64,000 bases of DNA from Amaranthus tricolor. Its lineage: Eukaryota; Streptophyta; Magnoliopsida; Caryophyllales; Amaranthaceae. The DNA lies in assembly GCF_026212465.1 (NCBI RefSeq), contig NC_080062.1, positions 2,890,001 through 2,954,000 on the forward strand, read 5' to 3'. The first letter of the stretch is position 1; each line of letters begins with the position of its first letter. The notes under the pieces are model-generated. The model was not told the origin of the DNA. It did no database searches and saw only the letters and a list, made by a program, of their open reading frames with translations. Position numbers and translations under genes: made by a program. Of the stretch, positions 37,101 to 49,400 are shown piece after piece.

Positions 37101-40100
37101 AAGAATTGTAAAGCCGAGGCCGTGGAAGCTTATAGTTTGTATTAGGAATTTGTTTAATGTATAATAGTTCTGATTAGTTTTGATTATGTTGGACTCGTAG
37201 TGAGTTGTATGGTTACTTTATGTTTAGATTAGATATTTGATTTGAGATTTAGCTGTGTTGGTTTCGTTATAGAGCTGGTGATCCCTTTGCCCAGGTTTTG
37301 GGATATGATTTAAGTTTCTTGGGAAATAATCCCCGTGACGACCCTGTTTACGCGATCCGATCATACCGCGACCACTACACCTGTCGTTCCGGCTGCCATC
37401 ACAGTCGAACAGTTTGAGACTATGCTAAAGATGTTCCACACGCAGCAACAACAAAACCTTCTTCTGCAACAGCAGATGTTTCAGACACTTAACGTCGGAT
37501 CTTCAAAGGGTAGTTCTGGGCACGATTTAGGGACGTCACAAGCAGAGGGTATTCAAAGATTAGCCCCTAGGAAGTATGACGGTAAGGGTCTTCCTATTAA
37601 GCTAGACGATTGGATCCGGGAAATGGAGAAGATATTCGTGATATTGAAGACACCCGAAGATATGAGGGTAGATCTAGCGGTTCATTACCTGACCGGTGAC
37701 GCCGATACTTGGTGGGTCACTCATAGAGATGCTCTTCTATCAGCCCCTTCCGCAACTACATCGGAGCACCCTTCTACCGTACCTCCTCTTCCCTGGAGCT
37801 TGTTTGTGTCAACGCTTCGCGACGAGTTCTTTCCTCTACATCTTCAGCGGAGGATGTTCGATGAGTACTCTCGACTTACGCAGGGAACCCAGACCGTTCA
37901 CCAGTACTACATTCGATTTATGGAATTAGCTAAGTACGTGGACGATATGAAGATTGGGGAGAGATTCAGAGGTTCTTATTAGGGTTAAGTCTGGATATTC
38001 GGGAACGTATGAGGAACTTGGGGCACGAACATGTTAGAGATGTGTACCATGATGCATGTGAGGCTGAACGCCTATGGGATGAGCGGAAGGCCACTCAAGG
38101 GCTGAAGCGACGTAGGGAGGATACCAATGAGATATCACAGAGTGTTGGGGGTCGAAGATATTTAGCACCTACTCAGTCACACCGAGAGCCCCGATCTAGT
38201 TTTGGGAGATCAACATCGAGCACACCCCAGGGTAGCAGAGTCACAGAATGTTTCCACTGTGGGAAGAAAGGGCACAAGAAGGCTGACTGCTTTACGCTTT
38301 TACGAGAGCAAGGATTGATGAGGACTTCTCAGGGTTCAGCGCAGAAACCGACCGGCAGTCAAGCTGTTGTAACTCAGGATAGAAGGCAGGGTCGACCGCA
38401 GGCATCTTTTAGGCGTGGTTCGCAGAGTCAGGGGTCCGCTATGGGGAGTTCATCTAAACCATCTGTCGGTACACCAGTTAGCGGCACCAAGGCTACAGGG
38501 AAGCTTATGGCTCTCAAGAGAGATGAAGCAGAGGTTACGCCAGGAGTTATCACGGGTACGTTCTTAGTCAACAATAAACCTGCATATGTTTTATTCGATT
38601 CGGGAGCATCTCATTCATTCGTTGCATCTTCGTGTGTATCAAAGTTGCTCTTGCCTGATTCGCTTGAGATAAATAGCGAGTTTACACAACCATCGGGCGA
38701 GAGAATCTTATGTCAACGAGTGTATAGGGATATAGCTTTAGACTTCATGGGATTGGATTTACGCGTAGATTTGATAGAATTTTCTTTAGATAATTTTGAT
38801 GTTATCTTGGGTATGGATTGGCTGAGGAAGTACAAGGCAAGTATCGACTGTTGGATGAAGAAAGTAACTATACGAGGACCTAAATGGCAGAAAGTGACTT
38901 TTAAGGGTTTTGTGCCAAAGAATCACACTAAGATCATATCTGTTATCAAACTGAAAACATATTTGAGGAAGAATTACCCGATGATTCTATGTCACGTAGT
39001 AGACACGACGATGAGAACACCTGAGATAGGAGAGATACGTGTAGTACGTGAGTTTGCGGATGTCTTTCTTTCTGAGATACCTGGATTACCACCTCCAAGA
39101 GCAGTTGATTTGACGATTGATCTTGTACCGGGCACGAGTCCTATATCTAAGGCTCCATATCGCATGGCACCTAGAGAAACAGCAGAGTTAAAGGTGCAAC
39201 TACAAGAATTGTTAGACGAGGGTTCCATAGTGGTAGAATGACCCACATTTTAGTATACACGAGGATGGTAGTTTGCGATACAACGATAGATGGTGCGTAC
39301 CTAATGACACAGACCTACGTACTCGCATTCTGAGAGAAGCGCATAGTTTATGTTTATCCATACATCCGGGCACTGACAAAATGTACCAAGACCTCAAGAG
39401 GACGTTTTCGCCGGGTCTACCGATATACCCTCACTAGACACAATGCGCCCAAGAAAAGAAACCTTGCGTAGCCAAAATTCGCACTTTGAGAATTTGGCAT
39501 ACAACTTATGCTCTCTCAAGGTCTGTAATACGATCCTCAAATGTTCGGCATGTTGATCCTCATCTTTAGAATAAACTAAGATGTCGTCGATGAATATAAC
39601 AACGAACTGAACAAGGTATGCGGTAAAGATGTTGTTCATGAGGGTCATGAATGCCGCCAGTGCGTTGGTTAAACCAAAGGGCATAACCGTAAACTCATAA
39701 TGCCCATATCGTGTCCTAAAGGCTGTCTTAGGAATATCCTTTGGTGAGATGTTCAGCTGATGATAGCCAGACCTCAAATCGATCTTAGAGAACACCGATG
39801 CACCTCTGAGCTGATCGAACAGATCATCTATCCAAGTAAGAGGATATTTGTTCTTCACAGTTGCCCGATTGAGCTCTCGATAATCTACACATAACCTAAA
39901 GGATCCATCTTTCTTCTTAACGAAGAGAACGGGTGCGCCCCAAGGAGACACGCTTGGGCGTATATAACCCTTGTCTAACAATTCTTGTAGTTGCACCTTT
40001 AACTCTGCTGTTTCTCTAGGTGCCATGCGATATGGAGCCTTAGATATAGGACTCGTGCCCGGTACAAGATCAATCGTCAAATCAACTGCTCTCGGAGGTG

Positions 40101-43100
40101 GTAATCCAAGTATCTCAGAAAGAAAGACATCCGCAAACTCACGTACTACACGTATCTCTCCTATCTCAGGTGTGCTCATCGTCGTGCCTACTACGTAACA
40201 TAGAATCATCGGGTAATTCTTCCTCAAATATGTTTTCAGTTTGATAACAGATATGATCTTAGTGTGATTCTTTGGCACAAAACCCTTAAAAGTCACTTTC
40301 TGCCATTTAGGTCCTCGTATAGTTACTTTCTTCATCCAACAGTCGATACTTGCCTTGTACTTCCTCAGCCAATCCATACCCAAGATAACATCAAAATTAT
40401 CTAAAGAAAATTCTATCAAATCTACGCGTAAATCCAATCCCATGAAGTCTAAAGCTATATCCCTATACACTCGCTGACATAAGATTCTCTCGCCCGATGG
40501 TTGTGTAAACTCGCTATTTATCTCACGCGAATCAGGCAAGACCAACTTTGATACACACGAAGATGCAACGAATGAATGAGATGCTCCCGAATCGAATAAA
40601 ACATATGCAGGTTTATTGTTGACTAAGAACGTACCCGTGATAACTCCTGGCGTAACCTCTGCTTCATCTCTCTTGAGAGCCATAAGCTTCCCTGTAGCCT
40701 TGGTGCCGCTAACTGGTGTACCGACAGATGGTTTAGATGAACTCCCCATAGCGGAACCCTGACTCTGCGAACCACGCCTAAAAGATGCCTGCGGTCGACC
40801 CTGCCTTCTATCCTGAGTTACACCAGCTTGACTGCCGGTCGGTTTATGCGTTGAACCCTGAGAAGTCCTCATCAATCCTTGCTCTCGTAAAAACATAAAG
40901 CAGTCAGCCTTCTTGTGCCCTTTCTTCCCACAGTGGAAACATTCTGTGACTCTGCTACCCTGGGGTGTGCTCGATGTTGATCTCCCAAAACTAGATCGGG
41001 GCTCTCAGTGTGACTGAGTAGGTGCTAAATATCTCCGACCCCCAACACTCTGTGATATCTCATTGGTATCCTCCCTACGTCGCTTCAGCCCTTTAGTGGC
41101 CTTCCGCTCATCCCATAGGGGTTCAGCCTCACATGCATCATGGTACACATCTCTAACATGTTCGTGCCCCAAGTTCCTCATACGTTCCCGAATATCCAGA
41201 CTTAACCCTGATAAGAACCTCTGAGCCCTGAATCTCTCCCCAATCTTCATATCGTCCACGTACTTAGCTAATTCCATAAATCGAATGTAGTACTGGTGAA
41301 CGGTCTGGGTTCCCTGCGTAAGTCGAGAGTACTTATCGAACATCCTCCGCTGAAGATGTAGAGGAAAGAACTCGTCGCGAAGCGTTGACACAAACAAGCT
41401 CCAGGGAAGAGGAGGTACGGTAGAAGGGTGCTCCGATGTAGTTGCGGAAGGGGCTGATAGAAGAGCATCTCTATGAGTGACCCACCAAGTATCGGCGTCA
41501 CCGGTCAGGTAATGAACCGCTAGATCTACCCTCATATCTTCGGGTGTCTTCAATATCACGAATATCTTCTCCATTTCCCGGATCCAATCGTCTAGCTTAA
41601 TAGGAAGACCCTTACCGTCATACTTCCTAGGGGCTAATCTTTGAATACCCTCTGCTTGTGATGTCCCTAAATCGTGCCCATTTTACCCTTTGAAGATCCG
41701 GCGTTAAGTGTCTGAAACATCTGCTGTTGCAGAAGAAGGTTTTGTTGTTGCTGCGTGTGGAACATCTTTAGCTTAGTCTCAAACTGTTCGACTGTGATGG
41801 CAGCCGGAACGACAGGTGTAGTGGTCGAGGTATGATCGGATCGCGCAAACAGGGTCGTCACGGGGATTATCCCAAGAAACTTAAATCATATCCCAAAACC
41901 TGGGCAAAGGGATCACCAGCTCTATAACGAAACCAACACAGCTAAATCTCAAATCAAATATCTAATCTAAACATAAAGTAACCATACAACTCACTACGAG
42001 TCCATTATAATCAACATAATCAAAACTAATCAGAACTATTATACATTAAACAAATTCCTAATACAAACTATAAGCTTCCACGGCCTCGGCTCAAAAGGAC
42101 ATCCTTAGCAATCTCATCAACATTGCTAACCCGATTATTCCCGACCGGATCCGACCTGTAATCAGCTAAAAGATGGGAACAACAAGGAATCAGATTAAAC
42201 TGAGTGAGAAGCAACAATCCAAAACGATTAAACACAGAAATTCAAACAATGGTTTAAAAACAACATCAGTTTCCTAGATCTATGTGCGCACAGGGAGTCT
42301 AGTTTGAGAGGTGCCCCATAGCTCTAAGGCTATGTCGCTCTCGGGTGAAGCTAGTCAATATCTCAATGACAATTCGCTTCAAAAACAGGGAGTAGGGAAC
42401 CATGTTCCTCAACTCTGTCAATGACCAGCTCGCAAGCCCGATCCATTGACCATATCAATCTCAGCATAATCATTCATAAATATTTATCACATTCATATAA
42501 ATTTCACAAATTTTAAATAAACATTTTACAAATGGTAGCCTGGCCAGACCCCTTTTTAAGGGACTGTTACTACTCACCAAAAAGAACGCTTCAAGAAGTA
42601 AAATTCGTTTCTCCGCTATCACTAGAAAGGTTCCTCAATGACGTCGTCTCCTGGAGCATAACAAACACAACATCACAAGGTTCATTGGACCCTACGAGAT
42701 CCTTGAGCGCATAGGCGAGGTCGCATATCGACTTGCGTTACCTGCGTCTATTGATAAAGTGCATGACGTGTTTCATGTATCCCAACTAAGGCAGTACATC
42801 TGGGATGATTCACACGTTCTTCAACCCGAACAATTAACCTTGGATGACACCTTGCAGTATGAAGAGACTCCCGTTCAGATTCTTGATAAGAAGACGCGTG
42901 ATACTCGTCGAGGTAGTGTAGCACTTGTGAAAGTGCTATGGTCTAATCACGTTACCGAAGAAGCCACGTGGGAGGCAGAAGATGCCATGAGACGCGATTA
43001 TCCTTGGTTATTTGCTTAGGTATTTATATTTTTATCGTTTTATATGTATTGCATCTCGTTAGTCTTATAAAGTTAAGTTCAAGGACGAACTTCATTCTAA

Positions 43101-43459
43101 GTTGGGTAGAATCATAACATTTCGAAATAATACTAAGTTTTAGCGATGCTAAGCCTTAAAATTTTGATTAGTTCACATAGTTGTACGAGTTATATAGATT
43201 CTTTCAGTGCATAAGTATGAGTAATTGGGTAACATAGTCTTATGATATGTATGATAGCTGGATATTTGAGTTTGTGCATGAGACTTGAGTTAACTTCGAG
43301 GACGAAGTTCTTCTTAAGTTGGGTAGAATGTGACATTCGGGAATTTAAAATAAATAAAATAATTTTGGGCTTTAAATTAATTAAGAAAATTACTGTGAAT
43401 CAAGTAAGTAAAGTAGGTAATAATCATAATAATAATTATTATAGTAATAATAATGATGA

Positions 43460-43490
<31 letters not shown>

Positions 43491-46400
43491 ACTAAATATC
43501 CAAAGAAAAATCAGAAACCCAATTCCTTATCCCCATTTCCCTTCCCGTCACTTTTTTTTTCTACCACCTTCTCATTCCTTCTTCTTCCTTCTTAAACCGA
43601 CACCCTTCCCACTTTCCTTTTGCTTTTCCTTTTCCTTTCTTCTTCTTCTTCTTCGAGCGACAGCAGCACCGGCACCACCTTCACCATCTTCTTCCTCTTT
43701 CTTCTTGTAATTGTTGGTGTAAACAAACTAAGGTATTAAATCTCTTAATTTCTATGTGTAATTTCATTTTACTCATCTTTTATAATCGATTTTCTTCTTA
43801 TATGTTCGAACCCTAACTATTTCTAATCGAAATTACATGTAAAAAAATGAATATATTTGTAGAATTTATTCCATTAAAGAAGAAAGATCTGAAAATCCTT
43901 TTGTGTTCTTTGTTCATCCATTTCGAAGGCTTTAGTTGGGTTCTTTTTAGTGTTGATTAGTATTGGTTTTTGGGTTATTTGATTTCTAGTATAAAGTTTG
44001 GTATTTATTGAAATTTCAGTCCGGAATTTGAACGTTCTGTTTTGGCCACTTTCGAAGTAGTTCTAATTGTTTTTGGGTTCTGGTTCCTTCATAAGAATTG
44101 TAAAGCTCCGAGTCATGGTTGCGTGGGCACTTGAATTGCCCCAAAATGAGTTCGTATGAGGAAGTTATACCCAAAATGCTAGCAGGGTGTCTTGTAAATT
44201 CGAAAATGATATTTTTGATTTACTTGTTCATAATTAAAGTTGGAGTTCAAATTGAGTACTCTTTTTATCATGTGTTTAGGGTTAGTAGTTATCCTTCAAT
44301 TGGGTTTTATTAATATGAGGTTGATTTCATTGACATACTTTCATTAGCATGCTCCTTCGTCATGAATTAAGCTTTAATTTTATTGAATCTTGAGTTTATA
44401 TAAATTAATTAGATGAGCTTTGTTGATTGAGACTAGCTGTGGGATATGTATATTTAGCTGTTGAATTATTGTTAGGAATTAGGAGTTGTGACAAGTTATT
44501 ATAGTGGTAAATAATTGAATAGATTAATGCTCATAGGTGTAATACTAGATGCTTGTGAAATAATTTATGGGAATGGATTAGTTGTGTTCTTCTTCTAGGA
44601 TAGCTGGTTAATCTTGTTTAGTTTCTTGGTTTGAGTTAAATGAACTAGAAGTGTTTGAATTGGAAATACAAAGGGAATTGTGGAGACGTATGATCGTTAC
44701 AAGGTTATAAGCTAGTCTTAAACAAGGTTACATTTTTATATATGTTGAGGTTAGAATTAGAACTTGTGCAATCTTTGATATTAGGGTCATTAGAATAGAA
44801 GATAGAACTAAGATACGATCATAGGAGGAGATGCAATGAGTTATATAAACCTAGTTCGTAGTATCGAACGCTTTGTTGTGATGTTGTGTTTGTTATGCTC
44901 CAGGAGACGACGTCATCGAGGAACCTTTCTAGTGATCGCGGAGAAACGGATCTTGCTTCTTGAAGCGTTCTTTTTGGTGAGTAGTAACAGTCCCTTAAAA
45001 AGGGGTCTGGCCAGGCTACCATTTGTAAAATGTTTATTTAAAATTTGTGAAATTTATATGAATGTGATAAATGTTTATGAATGATTATGCTGAGATTGAT
45101 ATGGTCAATGGATCGGGCTTGCGAGCTGATCATTGACGGAGTTAAGGAACATGGTTCCCTACTCCCTGTTTTTGAAGTGAATTGTCATTGAGATATTGAC
45201 TAGCTTCACCCGAGAGCGACATAACCTTAGAGCTATGGGGCACCTCTCAAACTAAACTCCCTGTGTGCACATAGATCTAGGAAACTGATGTTGTTTTTAA
45301 ACCATTGTTTGAATTGTTGTGTTTAATCGTTTTGGATTGTTGCTTCTCACTCAGTTTAATCTGATTCCTTGTTGTTCCCACCATTTAGCTGATTACAAGT
45401 CGGATCCGGTCGGGAATAATCGGGTTAGCAATGTTGATGAGAGTGCTAAGGATGTCCTTTTAAGCCGAGGCCGTGGAAGCTTATAGTTTGTATTAGGAAT
45501 TTGTTTAATGTATAATAGTTCTGATTAGTTTTGATTATGTTGATTATAATGGACTCGTAGTGAGTTGTATGGTTACTTTATGTTTAGATTAGATATTTGA
45601 TTTGAGATTTAGCTGCGTTGGTTTCGTTATAGAGCTGGTGATCCCTTTGCCCAGGTTTTGGGATATGATTTAAGTTTCTTGGGAAATAATCCCCGTGACG
45701 ACCCTGTTTACCCATTCAACAGTAAGTCGGGTTGTTACAAAATCGCTCCAAGTGAATGCTTCAACTACCTTGTGTCCATATTTCAGGGGGACATCCAATA
45801 AGAAATGTCCGTTAAAGCTAAAGAGCAAGTGTTATCAAACAACCATTAGGCGCTATTACATGAATCTAAATGATGGGATTTTAAAATTGATCAAAATAAG
45901 AAGATGGAAGTAGCAGAACGCAAATGCTTCGATAGATGAGTGGACATACCTTAAGTATTAGAATTCAAAACGAAGATATAAGGGATTAGGTGTTACAAAT
46001 ATAGAGGAAAAAAGGAAAGAGAATCGTTTGAACCGGTTTGTGCATGTGCAAAAACGGGGAATTAGAAAATCGTACGGAAGATAGAAAGTTAAAATTCGGG
46101 AGACTTAATACGAGGGTGAGAGAGACCGAAGATGATTAGGAGGACGGGATTGAAAAAGGATATGAAGAATCTAGACTTACAAAATGAGATGGTAGAAAAT
46201 CATGAATCGAGAAGAAGAATCCATGTAGATGATAACTGAAATTGATATATTGATTCATGTAATCAACCTCGATCTTTTGGTGTTAAGGCTCTGGTATTGT
46301 TGGTGTTGTATTGTGCTTCAAAAATGAAAATGTCGATACAAATAAGAAACACTAGCTAATCGGAATTTTTTCACAAAAGGTGACAATTACAAAAGTGACT

Positions 46401-49400
46401 CTAAGCATGTACAATAAATAGAACATGAGAAGGAAAAAGACAAGAAAACAAACCACATATTTTGAGGCGTGTGATGATCTTAAGAGAAACAACAATGGCT
46501 TCACAATTCTGTTTGCATCATTCTTTGGTGCCATTATCCAGTGCACTCCAGCAGCTGCAAGTACTACAGCACTATTTTGACTCCATAGTAGAGGTGATGT
46601 ACACTTCAGAAGCATCATCAAGTCATCATTGGTAACAGAAGTTAAGGATGCATCATCCAGGTCAAGAAATATCTTTTTCTCAGAAGTTGAACGTGATAGG
46701 TACTCATCAGATCCTTCAGTGTATGACCTCGCAACCAAACCCACTAACTCTGGCTGAGTGCTTCCAAGGGCCAAGTCACCACTGCCCTGGAAGTGAATGC
46801 CAGGATTTACATCATCCTTTTCACAGCACTTAGCCTCAGTAACACAGGGAGAAAATAACACTGATTCCTTTGCAAGGCCATGCCTTGCAATCACATAACG
46901 CAATAGAATACCAATCAGAATAACTTGACCCCATTCTTCTATATCAGGGAGAACTTCACAAAGCTTTCTATAATTTTTTGCAATCAAAGGCAAGTTTTTT
47001 GGACATATTGAGTTAAAAGCAGCAGCAGCAGCTCCAACAACTCCAGGTGAATGATCATTTAGTAGTATACCGATAACCTACAGAAAAAGTTCTTGTTACA
47101 AATTTGTCGATAGACAAACAAAAAACTAGATGTTACCATTAATTACAAGAATAATTAAATGGTATGATGAACAGACAACATTTTATTTGACACATTAAGA
47201 GTGAATCCTCTACACCAAAAAAGAAAAAGAAATACTTATTGTCCCTCAATAAAGTAAACATCTTCCATCTTTTGGGTGTCCCATTAATATTACCTTTTAG
47301 TAAACTTATCCTCACTATTTTCTTTCAACTTTGAATTCTCCTTGATCAGTTAATATTCATGCAAAATAAGAGTTAGCTTTGCCAAGTGATGATGGCAGAA
47401 ATAAAGAAAGAATTATTTTGATGTGTAAAATGAAGAGCATGAAGCAATTTCTGCTTTTATAAATTCACATGAAGTACTCAAAATTATATTACCCAGGCCT
47501 TGCCCCCACAAGTGGAGGTGTGCATCTTGGTCTCTTTTAGGGTTTAGGTTGTGTACGATGTCGGTTGGCTCACAAATTGGGTCTTATGTTCACAAGATTG
47601 ATGAGTCAATACGGTGTCAAATTTGAAGTCAAATTGGTTTAATGTTAGGCAGCGACGCAGCGTCTGTTTTGCATATCTCTATCCACAAACATGCTTGAAA
47701 TGCGTTATGGATCCAGATTACCTTACATGATTATCCACACATCAAATTACAGCTCAGAGATAATATACCTCTTCAATTGCAGATGCATTTTCATCTAGCC
47801 GCAAATCATTCAATTTAGGAAGAGCATTGGCAGCGCATTTTCTAACATAGACAGATGGATCTCTGGCACATGTATTGACAGCAGCTAGAACAAGGGGTGC
47901 TATTACATGTAGGCGAATACCCGCCATAGTACGGAGTGCCCATGCACGCACCAAAGGGTTGGTGTCTCCTAGATCCTTCTGAAAACAATTGATTGATAAT
48001 AATGCTTCATTTGGTCGCCTGAAGCCAAAATGTAGGGTACATTGATAAGTACTAGACTAAGAGCAGTAGAGCATAACAATAAGGAAGCAACTAACCACAT
48101 AATCTTCATGACCTCTACATGTATGTCTCCATTGCTACAGAACATATCCTAGACTATACATAAAAAGATTGTGTGAAAGGCAAACAATAAAAAAAACGCG
48201 AGCACAAACAAAGCACACCACATTCACATGAGTGAAATGGATTTCCCTTTTCTAAAAGGAAGGAAAACCATGAGTTTTGAAGTATACCGATCATCGACAC
48301 ATCATAGAGACTATTTATAAACTAATAAATCAGATATGTTTCTACTATCACGTAGTCAAGCTCTACATCTACACCTAAGACACTAATCTTGACTCTAGCT
48401 AATAAAAACTTGGATATTTGAATTTCTTAAATCCCTAAAAAAACATTTACTCATAGCTCTTGGTCTCGCACTTTAGCATACGGTGTGTTTGATGTATGAG
48501 ATGCATTTTTATTTTTGACAAAAGAATTCTTAAGATTCATCTATCATCCAAACTCTTAAGATCCACATTCATTAGATGTTCCAAGCATAGTGCAAAAGGA
48601 GGTAACGGTCACGGACTCACAGTTATGGTAACGGACACGTGGATGCGGGAATAGGGATGATGTGGTTATCGTACCGCCAAATATCAGCCTAAACTAAACC
48701 ATGAAATAACGCTTAAAAAGGCCTAAAACACGGTTTTTCACTCCTTTACGATGCGGCCAATATCGGCTTGGTAAATTTGAAAAACTTTACGATGTTGCCG
48801 ATACGATATAAAGCGGGCTTATTTTAGCACTATGGACTTCCAAGCATGAAGCAATATTAGCGGACCTATTTCATTTGGGAAACTACGGTAAATAGAAACA
48901 AGAATCTAAAAACTGCAGAAGTCCAAGCTGAATAAAGGGAAAAGGACCACAAATAAGAAAATAGAAAGAATTGTAGACTCTGAACCATGGCTGGTAGCTC
49001 CATCCTTCAAAGTTCAAACCGTAAGAGAATAGTTTCAAATAAATCTGACATTCAATTTGCACATTACACACTTAAACCATGGTAATGAGTTAACATTGGT
49101 GTGAGAAAAAGTAAGAGATGTTTCCTAGAAAAGGGCGGACACAAATAATTAGGATAGTCAAACAAAGAAAAATGCCTAAATAAACTAGGAAAAGGAGGTG
49201 TAATATAAGCACTCTGATCTTCCATGAAACTACTATAAATTGTAGTCTAAACCAAGTCTACACAGAGCACTGAGACATTTTTTATTAAAAATTAGGATAA
49301 ATCCTACCACTAGCTTGCAAATAAAAGTTCTGATGTACAGCCTCACTCTCTAACCCTTTGAACTTTGAGCAATCATGAGCAATTGTTCTGTTTCAATGGT

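Larger units (their letters stand above)
36353..45739 (+). mobile_element. Rearranged Tekay-like Ty3/Gypsy chromovirus
   Basis: A 9387-bp LTR retrotransposon with a perfect 5-bp target duplication aaatc (36348-36352 and 45740-45744). The ends are tgtgacattcggg and gggttgttaca. Order: 5' LTR (36353-37350, internally deleted), gag-protease-start of RT on +, a piece of integrase zinc finger on +, an inverted block carrying RT-protease-gag-LTR on - (39406-42678), integrase C-terminus with chromodomain on +, a likely polypurine region, and the 3' LTR (43329-45739). RNase H and the integrase core are absent. It cannot be autonomous. It was inserted into an RTE LINE inside AP-3 beta intron 4, antisense to the host gene. 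Confidence 0.92.

Noticed and set aside
37335..37350. Apparent start of the gag frame at 37335
   Set aside because: The codon is GTG within the LTR tail, not ATG; the frame is open by chance across the deletion junction and is not a real start.
39967..42089. A second, independent LTR retrotransposon inserted in reverse into the first
   Set aside because: No target duplication or LTR termini are seen at 39405 or 42678, and only one partial inverted LTR segment exists; a rearrangement within one element fits better, though not proven.
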